From Hydrogenophaga sp. Root209 (GTDB lineage Bacteria; Pseudomonadota; Gammaproteobacteria; Burkholderiales; Burkholderiaceae_C), in contig NZ_LMIE01000005.1 of NCBI RefSeq assembly GCF_001428625.1, forward strand, positions 55,001 through 119,000: 64,000 bases of DNA. The letters are read 5' to 3'. This document shows, one piece after another, positions 39,590 through 50,341 of the stretch. Positions within the stretch are counted from its first letter, which is position 1, and each line of letters starts with the position of its first letter. Both the position numbers and the translations under genes were made by a program. The notes under the pieces are model-generated. The model was not told the DNA's origin and ran no database searches. It worked only from the letters and a program-made list of their open reading frames with translations.

Positions 39590-39591
39590 CC

Positions 39592-40383
39592 ATGACGAAC
39601 GTGCTTGATGTGACCCGCCCCAGCGCCCATGTGGCGCGCGTGTGGCTCAACCGCCCCGACGTGCGCAATGCGTTCAACGACGACGTGATCGCCGCGCTCA
39701 CCGAGACCTTCACCGGCCTGTCGAAGGACGAAGAACTGCGCGTGGTGGTGCTCGGGGCGCACGGCAAGGCCTTCTGCGCCGGCGCCGACCTGAACTGGAT
39801 GAAGGCCATGGCCGGCTACAGCTGGGACGAGAACCGCGCCGATGCGCAAAAGCTCGCCGACATGCTGTGGACGCTGGACCAGTGCCCGGTGCCGGTGGTG
39901 GGCCGCGTCCAGGGCGACTGCTACGCCGGTGGCATGGGGCTGGCCGCCATCTGCGACGTGCTGGTGGCCGTCGAGGGCGCAACCTTCTGCCTCTCCGAGG
40001 CACGCCTGGGCTTGCTGCCCGCGACCATCAGCCCCTACGTGGTGCGCGCCTTGGGGGAGCAGGCTTCGCGCCGCTACATGGTCACGGCCGAGCGCTTTTC
40101 GGCGGTGCGCGCGCACGCGCTGGGCATGGTCCACGAACTCGCCACGCCCGAGACGCTGGACGCCCGGGTCGACGAGATCGTGGCCACCCTGGTGGCCAAC
40201 GGACCGAAGGCAGCGCGTGAATGCAAGCGCCTGGTGCGCGACGTGAGCGGTGTGCCCGTCACCGCCGAGCTGCGCGGCGAGACCGCGCGCCGCATCGCCG
40301 ACATCCGCGCCAGTAACGAGGGCCGCGAAGGCCTTCAGTCCTTCCTGGGCAAACGCGCACCGGGCTGGTTGCCACAGGCCTGA
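39592..40383 (+). CDS. liuC: methylglutaconyl-CoA hydratase
   Basis: A 263-residue crotonase-fold enzyme that hydrates 3-methylglutaconyl-CoA to HMG-CoA. The oxyanion hole is formed by AFCAGADLNWM and the block DCYAGGMGLAAICD; SEARLGLLPATISPYVV is typical of this group. It starts 2 bp after the preceding stop. The place between liuB and liuD supports this over a general enoyl-CoA hydratase. Confidence 0.92.
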   Translation: MTNVLDVTRPSAHVARVWLNRPDVRNAFNDDVIAALTETFTGLSKDEELRVVVLGAHGKAFCAGADLNWMKAMAGYSWDENRADAQKLADMLWTLDQCPVPVVGRVQGDCYAGGMGLAAICDVLVAVEGATFCLSEARLGLLPATISPYVVRALGEQASRRYMVTAERFSAVRAHALGMVHELATPETLDARVDEIVATLVANGPKAARECKRLVRDVSGVPVTAELRGETARRIADIRASNEGREGLQSFLGKRAPGWLPQA

Positions 40384-40389
40384 GCGACC

Positions 40390-41019
40390 ATGACGGAAAC
40401 CCTCGCCTCCCTGGGAACGCCCGAGCTGCTGGCTCTGGCCGGGGCGCTCGGCTGGGCCAGCGGGTTCCGTCTTTACGCGGTGGTGTTTCTGGTGGGCGCG
40501 GCTGGTGCGCTGGGCTGGATGGAACTGCCCGCCGGTCTGCAGGTGCTGCAGCACCCTGCCTTGTTGGGGGCCAGCGGCTTCATGCTCTTTGTCGAGTTTT
40601 TTGCCGACAAGATTCCCGTGGTCGACTCGTTGTGGGACATGGTCAACAGCGTGGTGCGCATCCCCGCCGGCGCCGCGCTGGCGGCTGGCGTGTTCGGTGC
40701 CGACAGTGGTGCCATGGCCCTTGCCGCCGCCTTGCTGGGCGGCTCGCTCGCCGCCACGAGCCAGGCCGCCAAGACCACCACGCGCGCAGCCATCAACGCC
40801 TCGCCCGAACCTTTCTCCAACATCGCCATGAGCCTGGTCGAGGACGGCCTGGTGGTCGGCGCGGTGTGGCTCGCCACCCACCACCCCATTGCCTTCGGCG
40901 TGCTGCTCCTGATCACCGTGGTACTGATGTGGATCGTCACCTGGATGCTGTTCCAGTTCCTGCACGCGGTGTTTCGCCGCGCGCAACGTTTCTTCTCCGG
41001 ACCTGTCAAGGAAGCCTGA
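40390..41019 (+). CDS. DUF4126 membrane protein
   Basis: A 209-residue integral membrane protein with about five helices. The opening LGWASGFRLYAVVFLVG and the segment VEFFADKIPVVDSLWDMV match DUF4126. Function unknown. It lies 6 bp after liuC. Its TGA stop overlaps an ATG (TGATG) that looks like the former start of liuD. Confidence 0.85.
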   Translation: MTETLASLGTPELLALAGALGWASGFRLYAVVFLVGAAGALGWMELPAGLQVLQHPALLGASGFMLFVEFFADKIPVVDSLWDMVNSVVRIPAGAALAAGVFGADSGAMALAAALLGGSLAATSQAAKTTTRAAINASPEPFSNIAMSLVEDGLVVGAVWLATHHPIAFGVLLLITVVLMWIVTWMLFQFLHAVFRRAQRFFSGPVKEA

Positions 41020-41136
41020 TGTTCACAAAAATCCTGATCGCCAACCGTGGTGACCAGCGGCAAAGCCGCGCAGCAGCGAAGCTACATTGCATGGCACGCA
41101 TAGCGTGCGCAGGCGATTTCACCTCGGGAGTCCGTT

Positions 41137-41144
<8 letters not shown>
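41019..41144 (+). pseudogene. decayed duplicate of the liuD start
   Basis: The ATG at 41019 begins MFTKILIANRGD, nearly the same as MFKKILIANRGE at the real liuD start (41137). Homology ends after about 35 nt; the frame then runs through unrelated sequence and stops at 41144 after 41 codons, out of frame with liuD. The TGATG overlap with DUF4126 suggests this was the original, coupled start. A small dyad (GCACGC/GCGTGC, 41094-41108) lies in the inserted part. Confidence 0.8.
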
Positions 41145-43143
<1,999 letters not shown>

Positions 43144-43198
43144 TCGAGGCGATGGCCCCGTGACAGCGCGCGCGGGCCGCTTCTTTTAAGCTCGACGC

Positions 43199-44119
43199 AT
43201 GAACATCACCATCTGCGTTGCCCAAACCAAAGCCGCCCCCTGGGAAGAGGGCTTTCGCGCCCAGCTGCCCGGCGCCCACGTGAGCACCTGGAAAGCCGGC
43301 GATCCGCAGGCCGACTACGCCATCGTGTGGTCGCCCCCGCAAGCGTTTCTGGACGAACAACCTGGCCTCAAGGCCATGTTCAACATCGGAGCCGGTGTGG
43401 ACGCGATCATGAAACTGCGCCTGCCGCCGCAAGCCCAGGTGGTTCGGCTGGACGACGCCGGCATGTCGGTGCAGATGGCCGAGTACGTGTGCCACGCCGT
43501 CATCCGCCATTTCCGCGAGTTCGACGGTTACGAGGCCGACATCGCGGCCGGCCAGTGGTCCTACCGCAAGCCGCGCAGCCGCGCCGACTGCCCCGTGGGC
43601 GTGATGGGCCTGGGCGTGCTGGGCGAACGCGTGGCGCGGGCCCTGCGTGTGTTCGAGTTTCCCGTGCATGGCTGGAGCCGCAGCCCCAAGCAGATCGACG
43701 GCATCACCTGCCATTCAGGCACCGAGGGCTTCAACGGGTTTCTCGCGGCGAGCAAGGTCCTGGTCAACCTGCTGCCGCTCACGCCCGATACGCAGGACAT
43801 CCTCAATCGCGAAACGATGGGCCGCCTGCAGCCCGGGGGCCATGTCATCAATGTTGCGCGTGGCGCGCATCTGGTGGAGGACGACCTGATCGCCCTGCTC
43901 GACAGCGGGCATCTGTCGGGCGCCACGCTCGATGTGTTCCGCACCGAACCGCTGCCGGCCGAGCACCCCTTCTGGCAACACCCCAAAGTCACCATCACCC
44001 CACACACCTCGGCCCGCACCCTGCGCGACGAGAGCATTGCGCAGATCGCCGGCAAGATCGTGGCGCTGTCGCGCGGCGAGCCGATCGCCGGTGTGGTGCA
44101 CCGCGACCGCGGTTATTGA
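43199..44119 (+). CDS. ghrA: glyoxylate/hydroxypyruvate reductase A
   Basis: A 306-residue D-2-hydroxyacid dehydrogenase. NAD(P) motif VGVMGLGVLGERVARAL near residue 140; the catalytic Arg is in VARGAHLVEDD, the acid Glu in FRTEPLP, and the His in ITPHTSARTL. This set is typical of the GhrA/YcdW branch. In the leucine cluster with aceK elsewhere, use of glyoxylate made by the glyoxylate shunt is a reasonable inference. Confidence 0.9.
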   Translation: MNITICVAQTKAAPWEEGFRAQLPGAHVSTWKAGDPQADYAIVWSPPQAFLDEQPGLKAMFNIGAGVDAIMKLRLPPQAQVVRLDDAGMSVQMAEYVCHAVIRHFREFDGYEADIAAGQWSYRKPRSRADCPVGVMGLGVLGERVARALRVFEFPVHGWSRSPKQIDGITCHSGTEGFNGFLAASKVLVNLLPLTPDTQDILNRETMGRLQPGGHVINVARGAHLVEDDLIALLDSGHLSGATLDVFRTEPLPAEHPFWQHPKVTITPHTSARTLRDESIAQIAGKIVALSRGEPIAGVVHRDRGY

Positions 44120-44139
44120 AAGCTGAAAGCGAGTCCCTC

Positions 44140-45048
44140 ATGAACATCCCCACCCGCGTTCAACTCATCGACGTCGGCCCGCGCGACGGCCTGCAGAACG
44201 AAAAGCAGCCGGTGCCCGCCGCCATCAAGATCGAGCTGGTGCACCGCCTGCAGGCCGCGGGCCTGAAAGAGATCGAGGTCACCAGCTACGTGAGCCCGAA
44301 GTGGGTGCCGCAGATGGCCGACAACCACGACGTCATGGCCGGCATGTCGCGCCAGCGCGGCGTGCGCTACTCGGTGCTCACGCCCAACCTCAAGGGCTTC
44401 GAAGCCGCCGTGCTCGACAAGCCCGACGAGATCGTGGTGTTCGGCGCGGCCAGCGAGGCCTTCAGCCAGAAGAACATCAACTGCTCGATCGCTGAGAGCA
44501 TCGAGCGCTTCGCGCCCGTGGTGGAGGCAGCCAGGGCTGCCGGCATCGCCGTGCGCGGCGCCATGAGTTGCACCGTCGGTTGCCCGTACGAAGGTGAGAT
44601 CGCGCCCGAGCGCGTGACCTACCTCGCGGGGCTCATGAAGGGCATTGGCGTGCAACGCGTGGATGTGGCCGACACCATCGGTGTGGGCACGCCGCGCAAG
44701 GTGCAGGCCGCGCTCGAGGCCACACTGCAGCACTACGGCATCGACGAGGTGTCAGGCCATTTCCACGACACCTACGGTCAGGCCCTGTCCAACACGCTGG
44801 CTGCGCTGGAGATGGGGGTCTGGAATTTCCAGTCGTCCGTCTCGGGCCTGGGTGGCTGCCCCTACGCCAAGGGCGCCACCGGCAACGTGGCCACCGAAGA
44901 CGTGGTCTACCTGCTGCACGGCATGGGCATAGCCACCGGCATCGACCTGGACGCGCTGGTCGACGCCGGCGTGTACATCAGCGAGCAGCTGGGCCGTCCG
45001 AGCGGCTCGCGCGTGGCGCGCGCCTTGCTGGCCAAGCGGGCGGGCTGA
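44140..45048 (+). CDS. liuE: hydroxymethylglutaryl-CoA lyase
   Basis: A 302-residue TIM-barrel enzyme that cleaves HMG-CoA to acetyl-CoA and acetoacetate, the last step of leucine breakdown. Metal site: DVGPRDGLQNE at the N-terminus and GHFHDTYGQ; the active Cys is in GLGGCPYAKGATGNVATED, the lyase signature. The ATG at 44140 begins MNIPTRVQLIDVG. It is 20 bp after ghrA and 3 bp before the LysE-type gene. Confidence 0.96.
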   Translation: MNIPTRVQLIDVGPRDGLQNEKQPVPAAIKIELVHRLQAAGLKEIEVTSYVSPKWVPQMADNHDVMAGMSRQRGVRYSVLTPNLKGFEAAVLDKPDEIVVFGAASEAFSQKNINCSIAESIERFAPVVEAARAAGIAVRGAMSCTVGCPYEGEIAPERVTYLAGLMKGIGVQRVDVADTIGVGTPRKVQAALEATLQHYGIDEVSGHFHDTYGQALSNTLAALEMGVWNFQSSVSGLGGCPYAKGATGNVATEDVVYLLHGMGIATGIDLDALVDAGVYISEQLGRPSGSRVARALLAKRAG

Positions 45049-45051
45049 CCT

Positions 45052-45693
45052 ATGGAACTGCAAGTCTGGCTCGCGTATTTCCTGGCTTCCTGGGCGATTG
45101 CCCTGTCGCCGGGGTCGGGCGCGGTGCTGTCGATGACGCACGGCCTGGCCTACGGGATGAAGAAGACCAGTGCCACCATCGCTGGCCTGCAACTGGGGCT
45201 GGCGGTGATCCTGCTGGTGGCCGGTGTGGGCGTGGGCGCGCTGCTGCTGGCCTCGGCCACGGCCTTCACGGTGGTGAAGTTCGCGGGCGCGGCCTATTTG
45301 ATCTGGCTCGGTCTCAAGCAATGGCGGGCGCATGCGGGGGCGGATGCCGTGAAGGGGGAGGCAGTGCCGACGCCCACCGGCGTACCTTCGGCGCGCGAGC
45401 GCTTCGTGATCGGCTTCTTCACCAACGTGACCAACCCCAAGGGCATCGTGTTCATGGTGGCGGTGCTGCCGCAGTTCATCGATCCGCAGCGCCCGCTCTG
45501 GCTGCAACTGCTGGTGCTGCTGATCACCACCATTGCGGTCGATCTGGTGGTCATGCACGGCTACGCGTTTCTCGCCTCGCGGGCCAAAGCCTGGCTGGCC
45601 ACGGCGCGGGCCCGGCGCGCGCAGAACCGTGTGTTCGGCGGCGTGCTCATGGCCATGGGGGCCAGTCTGCTGCTGGTCAAGCGCGCGGCCTGA
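45052..45693 (+). CDS. LysE/RhtB-family exporter
   Basis: A 213-residue, six-helix inner-membrane protein. The opening SPGSGAVLSMTHGLAYGMK is the RhtB/LysE signature, and FFTNVTNPKGIVFMVAVLPQF is conserved. Members export amino acids, so leucine or a derivative is plausible given the neighbours. It starts 3 bp after liuE and is the last gene of the cluster. Confidence 0.9.
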   Translation: MELQVWLAYFLASWAIALSPGSGAVLSMTHGLAYGMKKTSATIAGLQLGLAVILLVAGVGVGALLLASATAFTVVKFAGAAYLIWLGLKQWRAHAGADAVKGEAVPTPTGVPSARERFVIGFFTNVTNPKGIVFMVAVLPQFIDPQRPLWLQLLVLLITTIAVDLVVMHGYAFLASRAKAWLATARARRAQNRVFGGVLMAMGASLLLVKRAA

Positions 45694-45726
45694 CGCTGGC
45701 CCCACTCCGCAAGCTCGGGGTGGAGC

Positions 45727-47616
45727 TCAGCCGGCGGACGGCACGTGCAACACGGTGCACGGGATCAATGTGTCGATCCAGTCTTCCGTGTTCATGGGCG
45801 CGTACGGTGCCCTGCCGGTGCCCGGTGCACTGTGTCGCCCTGGCTTGCGTTGCCACAGGTGCACCGACACGTCAAACTCATGGCCGCTGAGGCTTTTGCC
45901 TGTGACATACAGACCCAGCGCCTGGTCGGGCTGCATGGGCTGGGGCACCCCGTCGATCGTGATCTGGCCGGTCCAGGGCAGCCAGCGCCGGTGGTACTGC
46001 TCGGCCACCCAAGGCCAGTCGCCGCGACTGAGACGACAGCCGATCACGCCGCCATGGCGCTTGCCTTCCACCATCTGCTCCCTGGTCAGCGCCATCTGCA
46101 GTTGCTCGGCAAAGCGTTGACGGGTGCGCGCATCGACCGCCATGACATGGATGTCTTTGCGCAGCAAACCGATCGCCACGTCCGCCCGATACAGAAGGCT
46201 GCGGACCTTTCGATCGTCGGGCTCGAGGCCATCCCTCACCCTTTGAAGCGGGGCCAGCAGGTCCATGCAGGCGTGCATGGCCGTCGAGTCGTTGATCAAC
46301 GACTTGCTCCGCTCGATTTCCCAGATGCAGAAGTCGGCGTAGGTGCCGAGCCCGTTCTGCACCGTGAATCCGATATCCGCTTCGGTCAGGTCCAGATCGG
46401 TGCGTGCGATCTTCTCCGGCATCCTGGTCTTCACGCGCGCTTCCTGTCGAGCCGTTTTCTCCTTGGCCACAATGGCCTTGCGGTCCAGTGGCTGCGGTTC
46501 CTTGTCGCTGATGGGTCCCCCGATCCATTGCACCAGTTTGTTCACGGACCACGTGTTGACCGGGTCGAGATCGGGTGGGCTGGATGTGTCGTCGTTTTTG
46601 CGTTGATCCGGCGCCTGTGGCAATGTGTTTCGAAGCCGAAGGCGCTGCGGTGTCATGCGAAGCAACTGCTGCGACCAGACCTGATTGGCTGCCGCGATCG
46701 CAGCCTGGTTGCACTCCTGCACCTTGGCACCCAGGGGCACCCCGGCGCGAACGGCATCGATGGTGGCCTCGATGACCATCTGGGCCCGCGCGCTGTCGGT
46801 GGCGCGGCCCAGGGCCACCTGGTTGGCCACGATCTGGTCAATGTCTGTTTGCATCGATCCATCCAGATTGGCCGCCGTGCAGTCCTGCAACACGCTCACC
46901 AGAATGTCGCCCTCGGAGGCCACCAACAAGCCAGCGTTGAGCAAGGCGGCCCCGGTGCTGCGCACGGCGCCAGCGAGACGGTGTCGAGCGGCCAGCGCCA
47001 GCAGTTCGAGAAACATCGGTCGTTCTGCCTGTGGGCGCGTGAAACAGGCGCTGAGCAGCAGATGTTCTTCTTTCGTCTGCGTTTCGATGCCCAGAGCGCC
47101 CATCAGGGTGTCAAGGCTTTTCACGAGTTCAGCGCAGCAGGTTGCCCATGGCGGCTGGGCCATGGACACCATGTGCAGCCGGGCGGCCTGGCTGCGGACC
47201 ATGCTTTCCAGAAAGGCATCGGGCACCAGTGGTGCCAACAGGCTGATGTGGCTGATGCCGGCAGTCACACCGGGCAGCGCAGGCGTTCCCTGGAAGTAGG
47301 CATCCAGCGTCGTGGTGATCAGGGCCTCGCGCTCCTTGCGCTGCGCATCGGGCAGGCGGAGGTGGGCCAGGGCGATGTACAGATCGGACACCAGGTCGAC
47401 CGTGTCGGCGGGCAAGCCCCGGGCGATGGCGCTCAGTATTTTGAGCTGGGCGTCTGTGAGGTCATGCACTTCGTTCTTCATTTGCTTGAGTGCCTGGCCT
47501 CGTGCGGACGCTTGTGCAGGGGTCAAGTCCGGCAACGCAAGATCACGGCACAGGAAATAGCTCACGGTCCAAGGGGCTTGAGCGTGTTCGGGTTTGTAGT
47601 CCAGTTGGCCGTACAT
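45727..47616 (-). CDS. hypothetical protein, 629 residues, function unknown
   Basis: I do not recognise this protein. It lacks a signal peptide and transmembrane helices. The N-terminal 330 residues are almost entirely helical and resemble a repeat-like or armadillo-type layout; a polar stretch around residues 340-400 contains a KEKTARQEARVKTRMPEK helix. The C-terminal 120 residues appear beta-rich (HGGVIGCRLSRGDWPWV, GLYVTGKSLSGHEFDV), perhaps a small barrel. The ATG at 47616 has an excellent AGGAGA site. It stands alone between two convergent/divergent neighbours, like an accessory gene. Confidence 0.75.
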   Translation of the reverse strand: MYGQLDYKPEHAQAPWTVSYFLCRDLALPDLTPAQASARGQALKQMKNEVHDLTDAQLKILSAIARGLPADTVDLVSDLYIALAHLRLPDAQRKEREALITTTLDAYFQGTPALPGVTAGISHISLLAPLVPDAFLESMVRSQAARLHMVSMAQPPWATCCAELVKSLDTLMGALGIETQTKEEHLLLSACFTRPQAERPMFLELLALAARHRLAGAVRSTGAALLNAGLLVASEGDILVSVLQDCTAANLDGSMQTDIDQIVANQVALGRATDSARAQMVIEATIDAVRAGVPLGAKVQECNQAAIAAANQVWSQQLLRMTPQRLRLRNTLPQAPDQRKNDDTSSPPDLDPVNTWSVNKLVQWIGGPISDKEPQPLDRKAIVAKEKTARQEARVKTRMPEKIARTDLDLTEADIGFTVQNGLGTYADFCIWEIERSKSLINDSTAMHACMDLLAPLQRVRDGLEPDDRKVRSLLYRADVAIGLLRKDIHVMAVDARTRQRFAEQLQMALTREQMVEGKRHGGVIGCRLSRGDWPWVAEQYHRRWLPWTGQITIDGVPQPMQPDQALGLYVTGKSLSGHEFDVSVHLWQRKPGRHSAPGTGRAPYAPMNTEDWIDTLIPCTVLHVPSAG

Positions 47617-47764
47617 GGGTTCTCCTGGGTGGGGTTGGGGCTTGAGTGGCGCGATCCGGCCAGGTGGCGGACGGAGGCAAGTCTGTGCGCTTGCCCGTGC
47701 GCCGACCATCGCTTCGCCAGCCCATGGCAGCAGCGTCACGCGAGGGCCGATACCATCGGTGTCC

Positions 47765-48268
47765 ATGAGCGATGTTTCCAGTTTCAGCACCCCGTCCGTT
47801 CAACGCGTGGCCGAGCACCTGCGCGCGCTGGGCCACCCCAACCCACCCCACATGCTCGACGACGCCGCGCGCACCGCGCAGCAGGCGGCCGACGCGTTGG
47901 GCGTGGGGCTCGGGCAGATTGCCAAGAGCATCGTGTTTCGCCGCAAGCCGGACGGCGTGGCAGTGCTCGTCGTCACCTCGGGCGATCTGCGGGTGGACGA
48001 GAAGAAGGTGCAGGCCCTCGTTTGCGCCGAGGGCAGCAAACTCGGTCGCGCCGATGCCGATTTTGTGAAGAGCGCCACCGGCTTCTCCATCGGTGGCGTC
48101 TCGCCGCTGGCGCATGCCACGCCGGTGGTCACACTGGTCGACCAGCAACTGTTCCGCTTTGACGAGATCTGGGCCGCCGCCGGCCATCCACACGCGGTGT
48201 TCCGCCTCACGCCCCACCAACTCCAGACCCTGACGGGTGCGCCCGTGCACGACGTCACCGTGGTCTGA
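47765..48268 (+). CDS. YbaK/EbsC-family aminoacyl-tRNA deacylase
   Basis: A 167-residue YbaK/ProRS-insertion domain protein. GQIAKSIVFRRKPDGVAVLVV and SATGFSIGGVSPLAH are the family blocks; the latter lines the active pocket with the conserved Gly-Gly and Pro. Members remove wrong amino acids from tRNA. The ATG at 47765 gives MSDVSSFSTPSVQRV. It probably heads a small unit with the two genes that follow. Confidence 0.9.
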   Translation: MSDVSSFSTPSVQRVAEHLRALGHPNPPHMLDDAARTAQQAADALGVGLGQIAKSIVFRRKPDGVAVLVVTSGDLRVDEKKVQALVCAEGSKLGRADADFVKSATGFSIGGVSPLAHATPVVTLVDQQLFRFDEIWAAAGHPHAVFRLTPHQLQTLTGAPVHDVTVV

Positions 48269-48282
48269 CAACCTCTCCCACC

Positions 48283-48522
48283 ATGTCCCAGCCCTCCCGC
48301 CCGCCCGTCACGCTCTATGCCGCCCGCGCCAAAGCAGGCATTGCTCCCGGCGTGCCCTCGCCCTGCATCTCGGTCTGCGAGATGGACGAAAGCACGAAGT
48401 CGTGCAAAGGCTGTTTCCGCACGCTGGCCGAAATCTCGCAATGGAGCCGCATGGCCGATGCGGACAAGCTGGTGGTGTGGCAACAGATCGAGGCGCGACA
48501 GGTGCAGGTGGTCGCTCCATGA
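48283..48522 (+). CDS. DUF1289 protein
   Basis: A 79-residue protein. The family motif is four cysteines in CISVCEMDESTKSCKGCFRT, likely a metal site, followed by EISQWSRM. Function unknown. It overlaps the next gene by four bases (ATGA). Confidence 0.88.
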   Translation: MSQPSRPPVTLYAARAKAGIAPGVPSPCISVCEMDESTKSCKGCFRTLAEISQWSRMADADKLVVWQQIEARQVQVVAP

Positions 48523-49214
48523 GCGCGCCCGGCGCCGCCCTGCGCGAGATCACGTTCCACTACGACCCCATCTCGCCCTACGCGTTTCTGGCGTTCGAAC
48601 GCCTGCCGCAGGCGCTCATGGGCCACAGCGTGGCCGTGCGCTACAAGCCGGTGCTGTTCGCCGCGCTTCTCAAGGCCCACGGTCAGCTGGGCCCGGCCGA
48701 GATTCCCACCAAGCGCAACTGGACCTACCGCCAAGTGAGCTGGCTCGCCCACCACCACGGTGTCCAGCTCGATCTGCCGGCGGCGCACCCGTTCAACCCG
48801 TTGCCCCTGCTGCGCCTGGGCCTGGCCTGCGCCACCGATGACGTCCCCGGCGAGACCAACCGGTATGTGACAGAGCAGTTGTTCCACCACGTGTGGCACG
48901 GCGGCCTGGACGCCACCGATCCGGCTCGTCTGGCCGAACTGCAAGGCCGTTTGCAGAACCACATGGCCCAGCGCGACAAGCCCTGGAACACGCCCGACAG
49001 TGACGTGGTGAAGCAGCGCCTGCGTGCCAACTCCGACGAGGCCATTGAGCTCGGCCTGTTCGGCGTGCCGGCGATGGTGGTCGAGGGCCGCGTGTTCTGG
49101 GGCTTCGACGCGCTGCCGATGCTGCGTGCCTACCTCGATGGCGATGCCTGGTTCGACGCGCAGTGGGAGGCCACGGCGGACCGCCCTCAAGGCGCGCGCC
49201 GTCCTCAGGCCTGA
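48519..49214 (+). CDS. 2-hydroxychromene-2-carboxylate isomerase-like (DsbA fold)
   Basis: A 231-residue DsbA-superfamily, GST-kappa-like protein. The start ITFHYDPISPYAFLAFERL carries the conserved Ser-Pro-Tyr at the position of the redox motif; a helical insertion and GLFGVPAMVVEGRVFWG follow. The described homologues isomerise 2-hydroxychromene-2-carboxylate in naphthalene breakdown, but no aromatic ring pathway is nearby, so the real substrate is open. It is coupled to DUF1289. Confidence 0.85.
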   Translation: MSAPGAALREITFHYDPISPYAFLAFERLPQALMGHSVAVRYKPVLFAALLKAHGQLGPAEIPTKRNWTYRQVSWLAHHHGVQLDLPAAHPFNPLPLLRLGLACATDDVPGETNRYVTEQLFHHVWHGGLDATDPARLAELQGRLQNHMAQRDKPWNTPDSDVVKQRLRANSDEAIELGLFGVPAMVVEGRVFWGFDALPMLRAYLDGDAWFDAQWEATADRPQGARRPQA

Positions 49215-50275
49215 AAGGCTTCGCCCACCGTAGTCACCTGTCCGGTGCTGGCGGCCTCGTAGCCCTTGAGCGCCGCCACGCGCGAGCGGAACGCGGGTGA
49301 GCGCAGCACGGTGAGCACCGGGCGCAGCTCCGCGCGGTCCATCGCGTCGGGCGGCAAGGCGAAGAAGTAGCGCTCCTTCAGCAGGGGGATGAAGTGCAGG
49401 CCGAAGCGGTGTGCGGCGGTCTGCACGCCCAGCCCCAAGTCGGCCATGCCGCTGGCCACATAGGCCGCCACGCCAGCGTGGGTCAGCTCGGTGTTCTCAA
49501 AGCCGGCCACATCGCGCGGCGCGATGCCGTGGCGCTGCAGCAGCAAGTCGGTCAGCACCCGGGTGCCCGAGCCCTCAGGCCGGTTGACGAAGCGCAGGCC
49601 GCGCCGCGTGAGGTCGGTCAGGCCATGAATGGCCAGCGGGTTGCCGGGCGCGCAGAACAGGCCCTGGGTGCGCACCGCCAGGTGCACCAGCAGGTGCTGG
49701 TCGGGCTTGAGCCATGGCAGATAGCGCTGGGCCGCCGCGGCCTCGAATTCGCCCAGCGGTACATGAAAACCGGCCAGTTCGCAGTCGCCCTGGGCGAGCG
49801 CGGCCACGGCTTCCTGGCTGTTGCGGTAGCGCAGCTCCACCGGCACCTGGCGCGCGGCGAGCTGCTCGCGCAGCGCGGCCACCGCAAACCCGTGGCTGGC
49901 GTGCAGGCGCGGCACGGCGCGCTGGCGGCGCTGCACGCGACCGAGTTCGCCTTCGAGCTCCGAGGCCAGCGACTCCAGCAGCGGCTGCAGCCGGGCGCCA
50001 ATGCGGGCGTCGGCCCAGATGAGTTTTTCGCCCAGCTCGGTCAGCACCGATCCGCGACCCCGGCCGCGCACCAGCAGCGCCTGGCCAAACAGCAGCTCGG
50101 CTTGCTGCAGCAGGCCCCAGGCATGTCGGTACGACAGGTCCAGCTCCCGGCCCGCCTGCGAGATGCTGCCCGAGGCCTGCACGGCCGCCAGCAGGTGCAG
50201 CAGGGTGTTGGCGTCCAGCGCGGCGCCGTCGTCCTGGCTGACGCGCCATTGGGGTTGCAGGGTGATGCGCAGCAT
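49205..50275 (-). CDS. transcriptional regulator with ModE-like HTH and substrate-binding domain
   Basis: A 356-residue protein. The N-terminal winged helix (about residues 20-110; SISQAGRELDLSYRHAWGLL) is ModE/LysR-like, and the C-terminal part (about 130-345) is a PBP-type domain of the molybdate-binding kind. It is divergent from the formate dehydrogenase genes with 66 bp between, and so is the likely regulator of that operon, comparable to FdsR. A response to molybdate, tungstate or formate is inferred. Its stop overlaps the preceding convergent gene by 10 bp. Confidence 0.85.
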   Translation of the reverse strand: MLRITLQPQWRVSQDDGAALDANTLLHLLAAVQASGSISQAGRELDLSYRHAWGLLQQAELLFGQALLVRGRGRGSVLTELGEKLIWADARIGARLQPLLESLASELEGELGRVQRRQRAVPRLHASHGFAVAALREQLAARQVPVELRYRNSQEAVAALAQGDCELAGFHVPLGEFEAAAAQRYLPWLKPDQHLLVHLAVRTQGLFCAPGNPLAIHGLTDLTRRGLRFVNRPEGSGTRVLTDLLLQRHGIAPRDVAGFENTELTHAGVAAYVASGMADLGLGVQTAAHRFGLHFIPLLKERYFFALPPDAMDRAELRPVLTVLRSPAFRSRVAALKGYEAASTGQVTTVGEAFQA

Positions 50276-50341
50276 TGTGACCGTGGGGGTTTATGAAATG
50301 GTGAACATATTAGATCGGACCTGCGGTGCTAGGCTGACGCC

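Noticed and set aside
43327-45048. A 573-codon frame that would fuse a ghrA-overlapping peptide to LiuE
   Set aside because: The first 270 codons are an out-of-phase reading of ghrA; LiuE starts at 44140.
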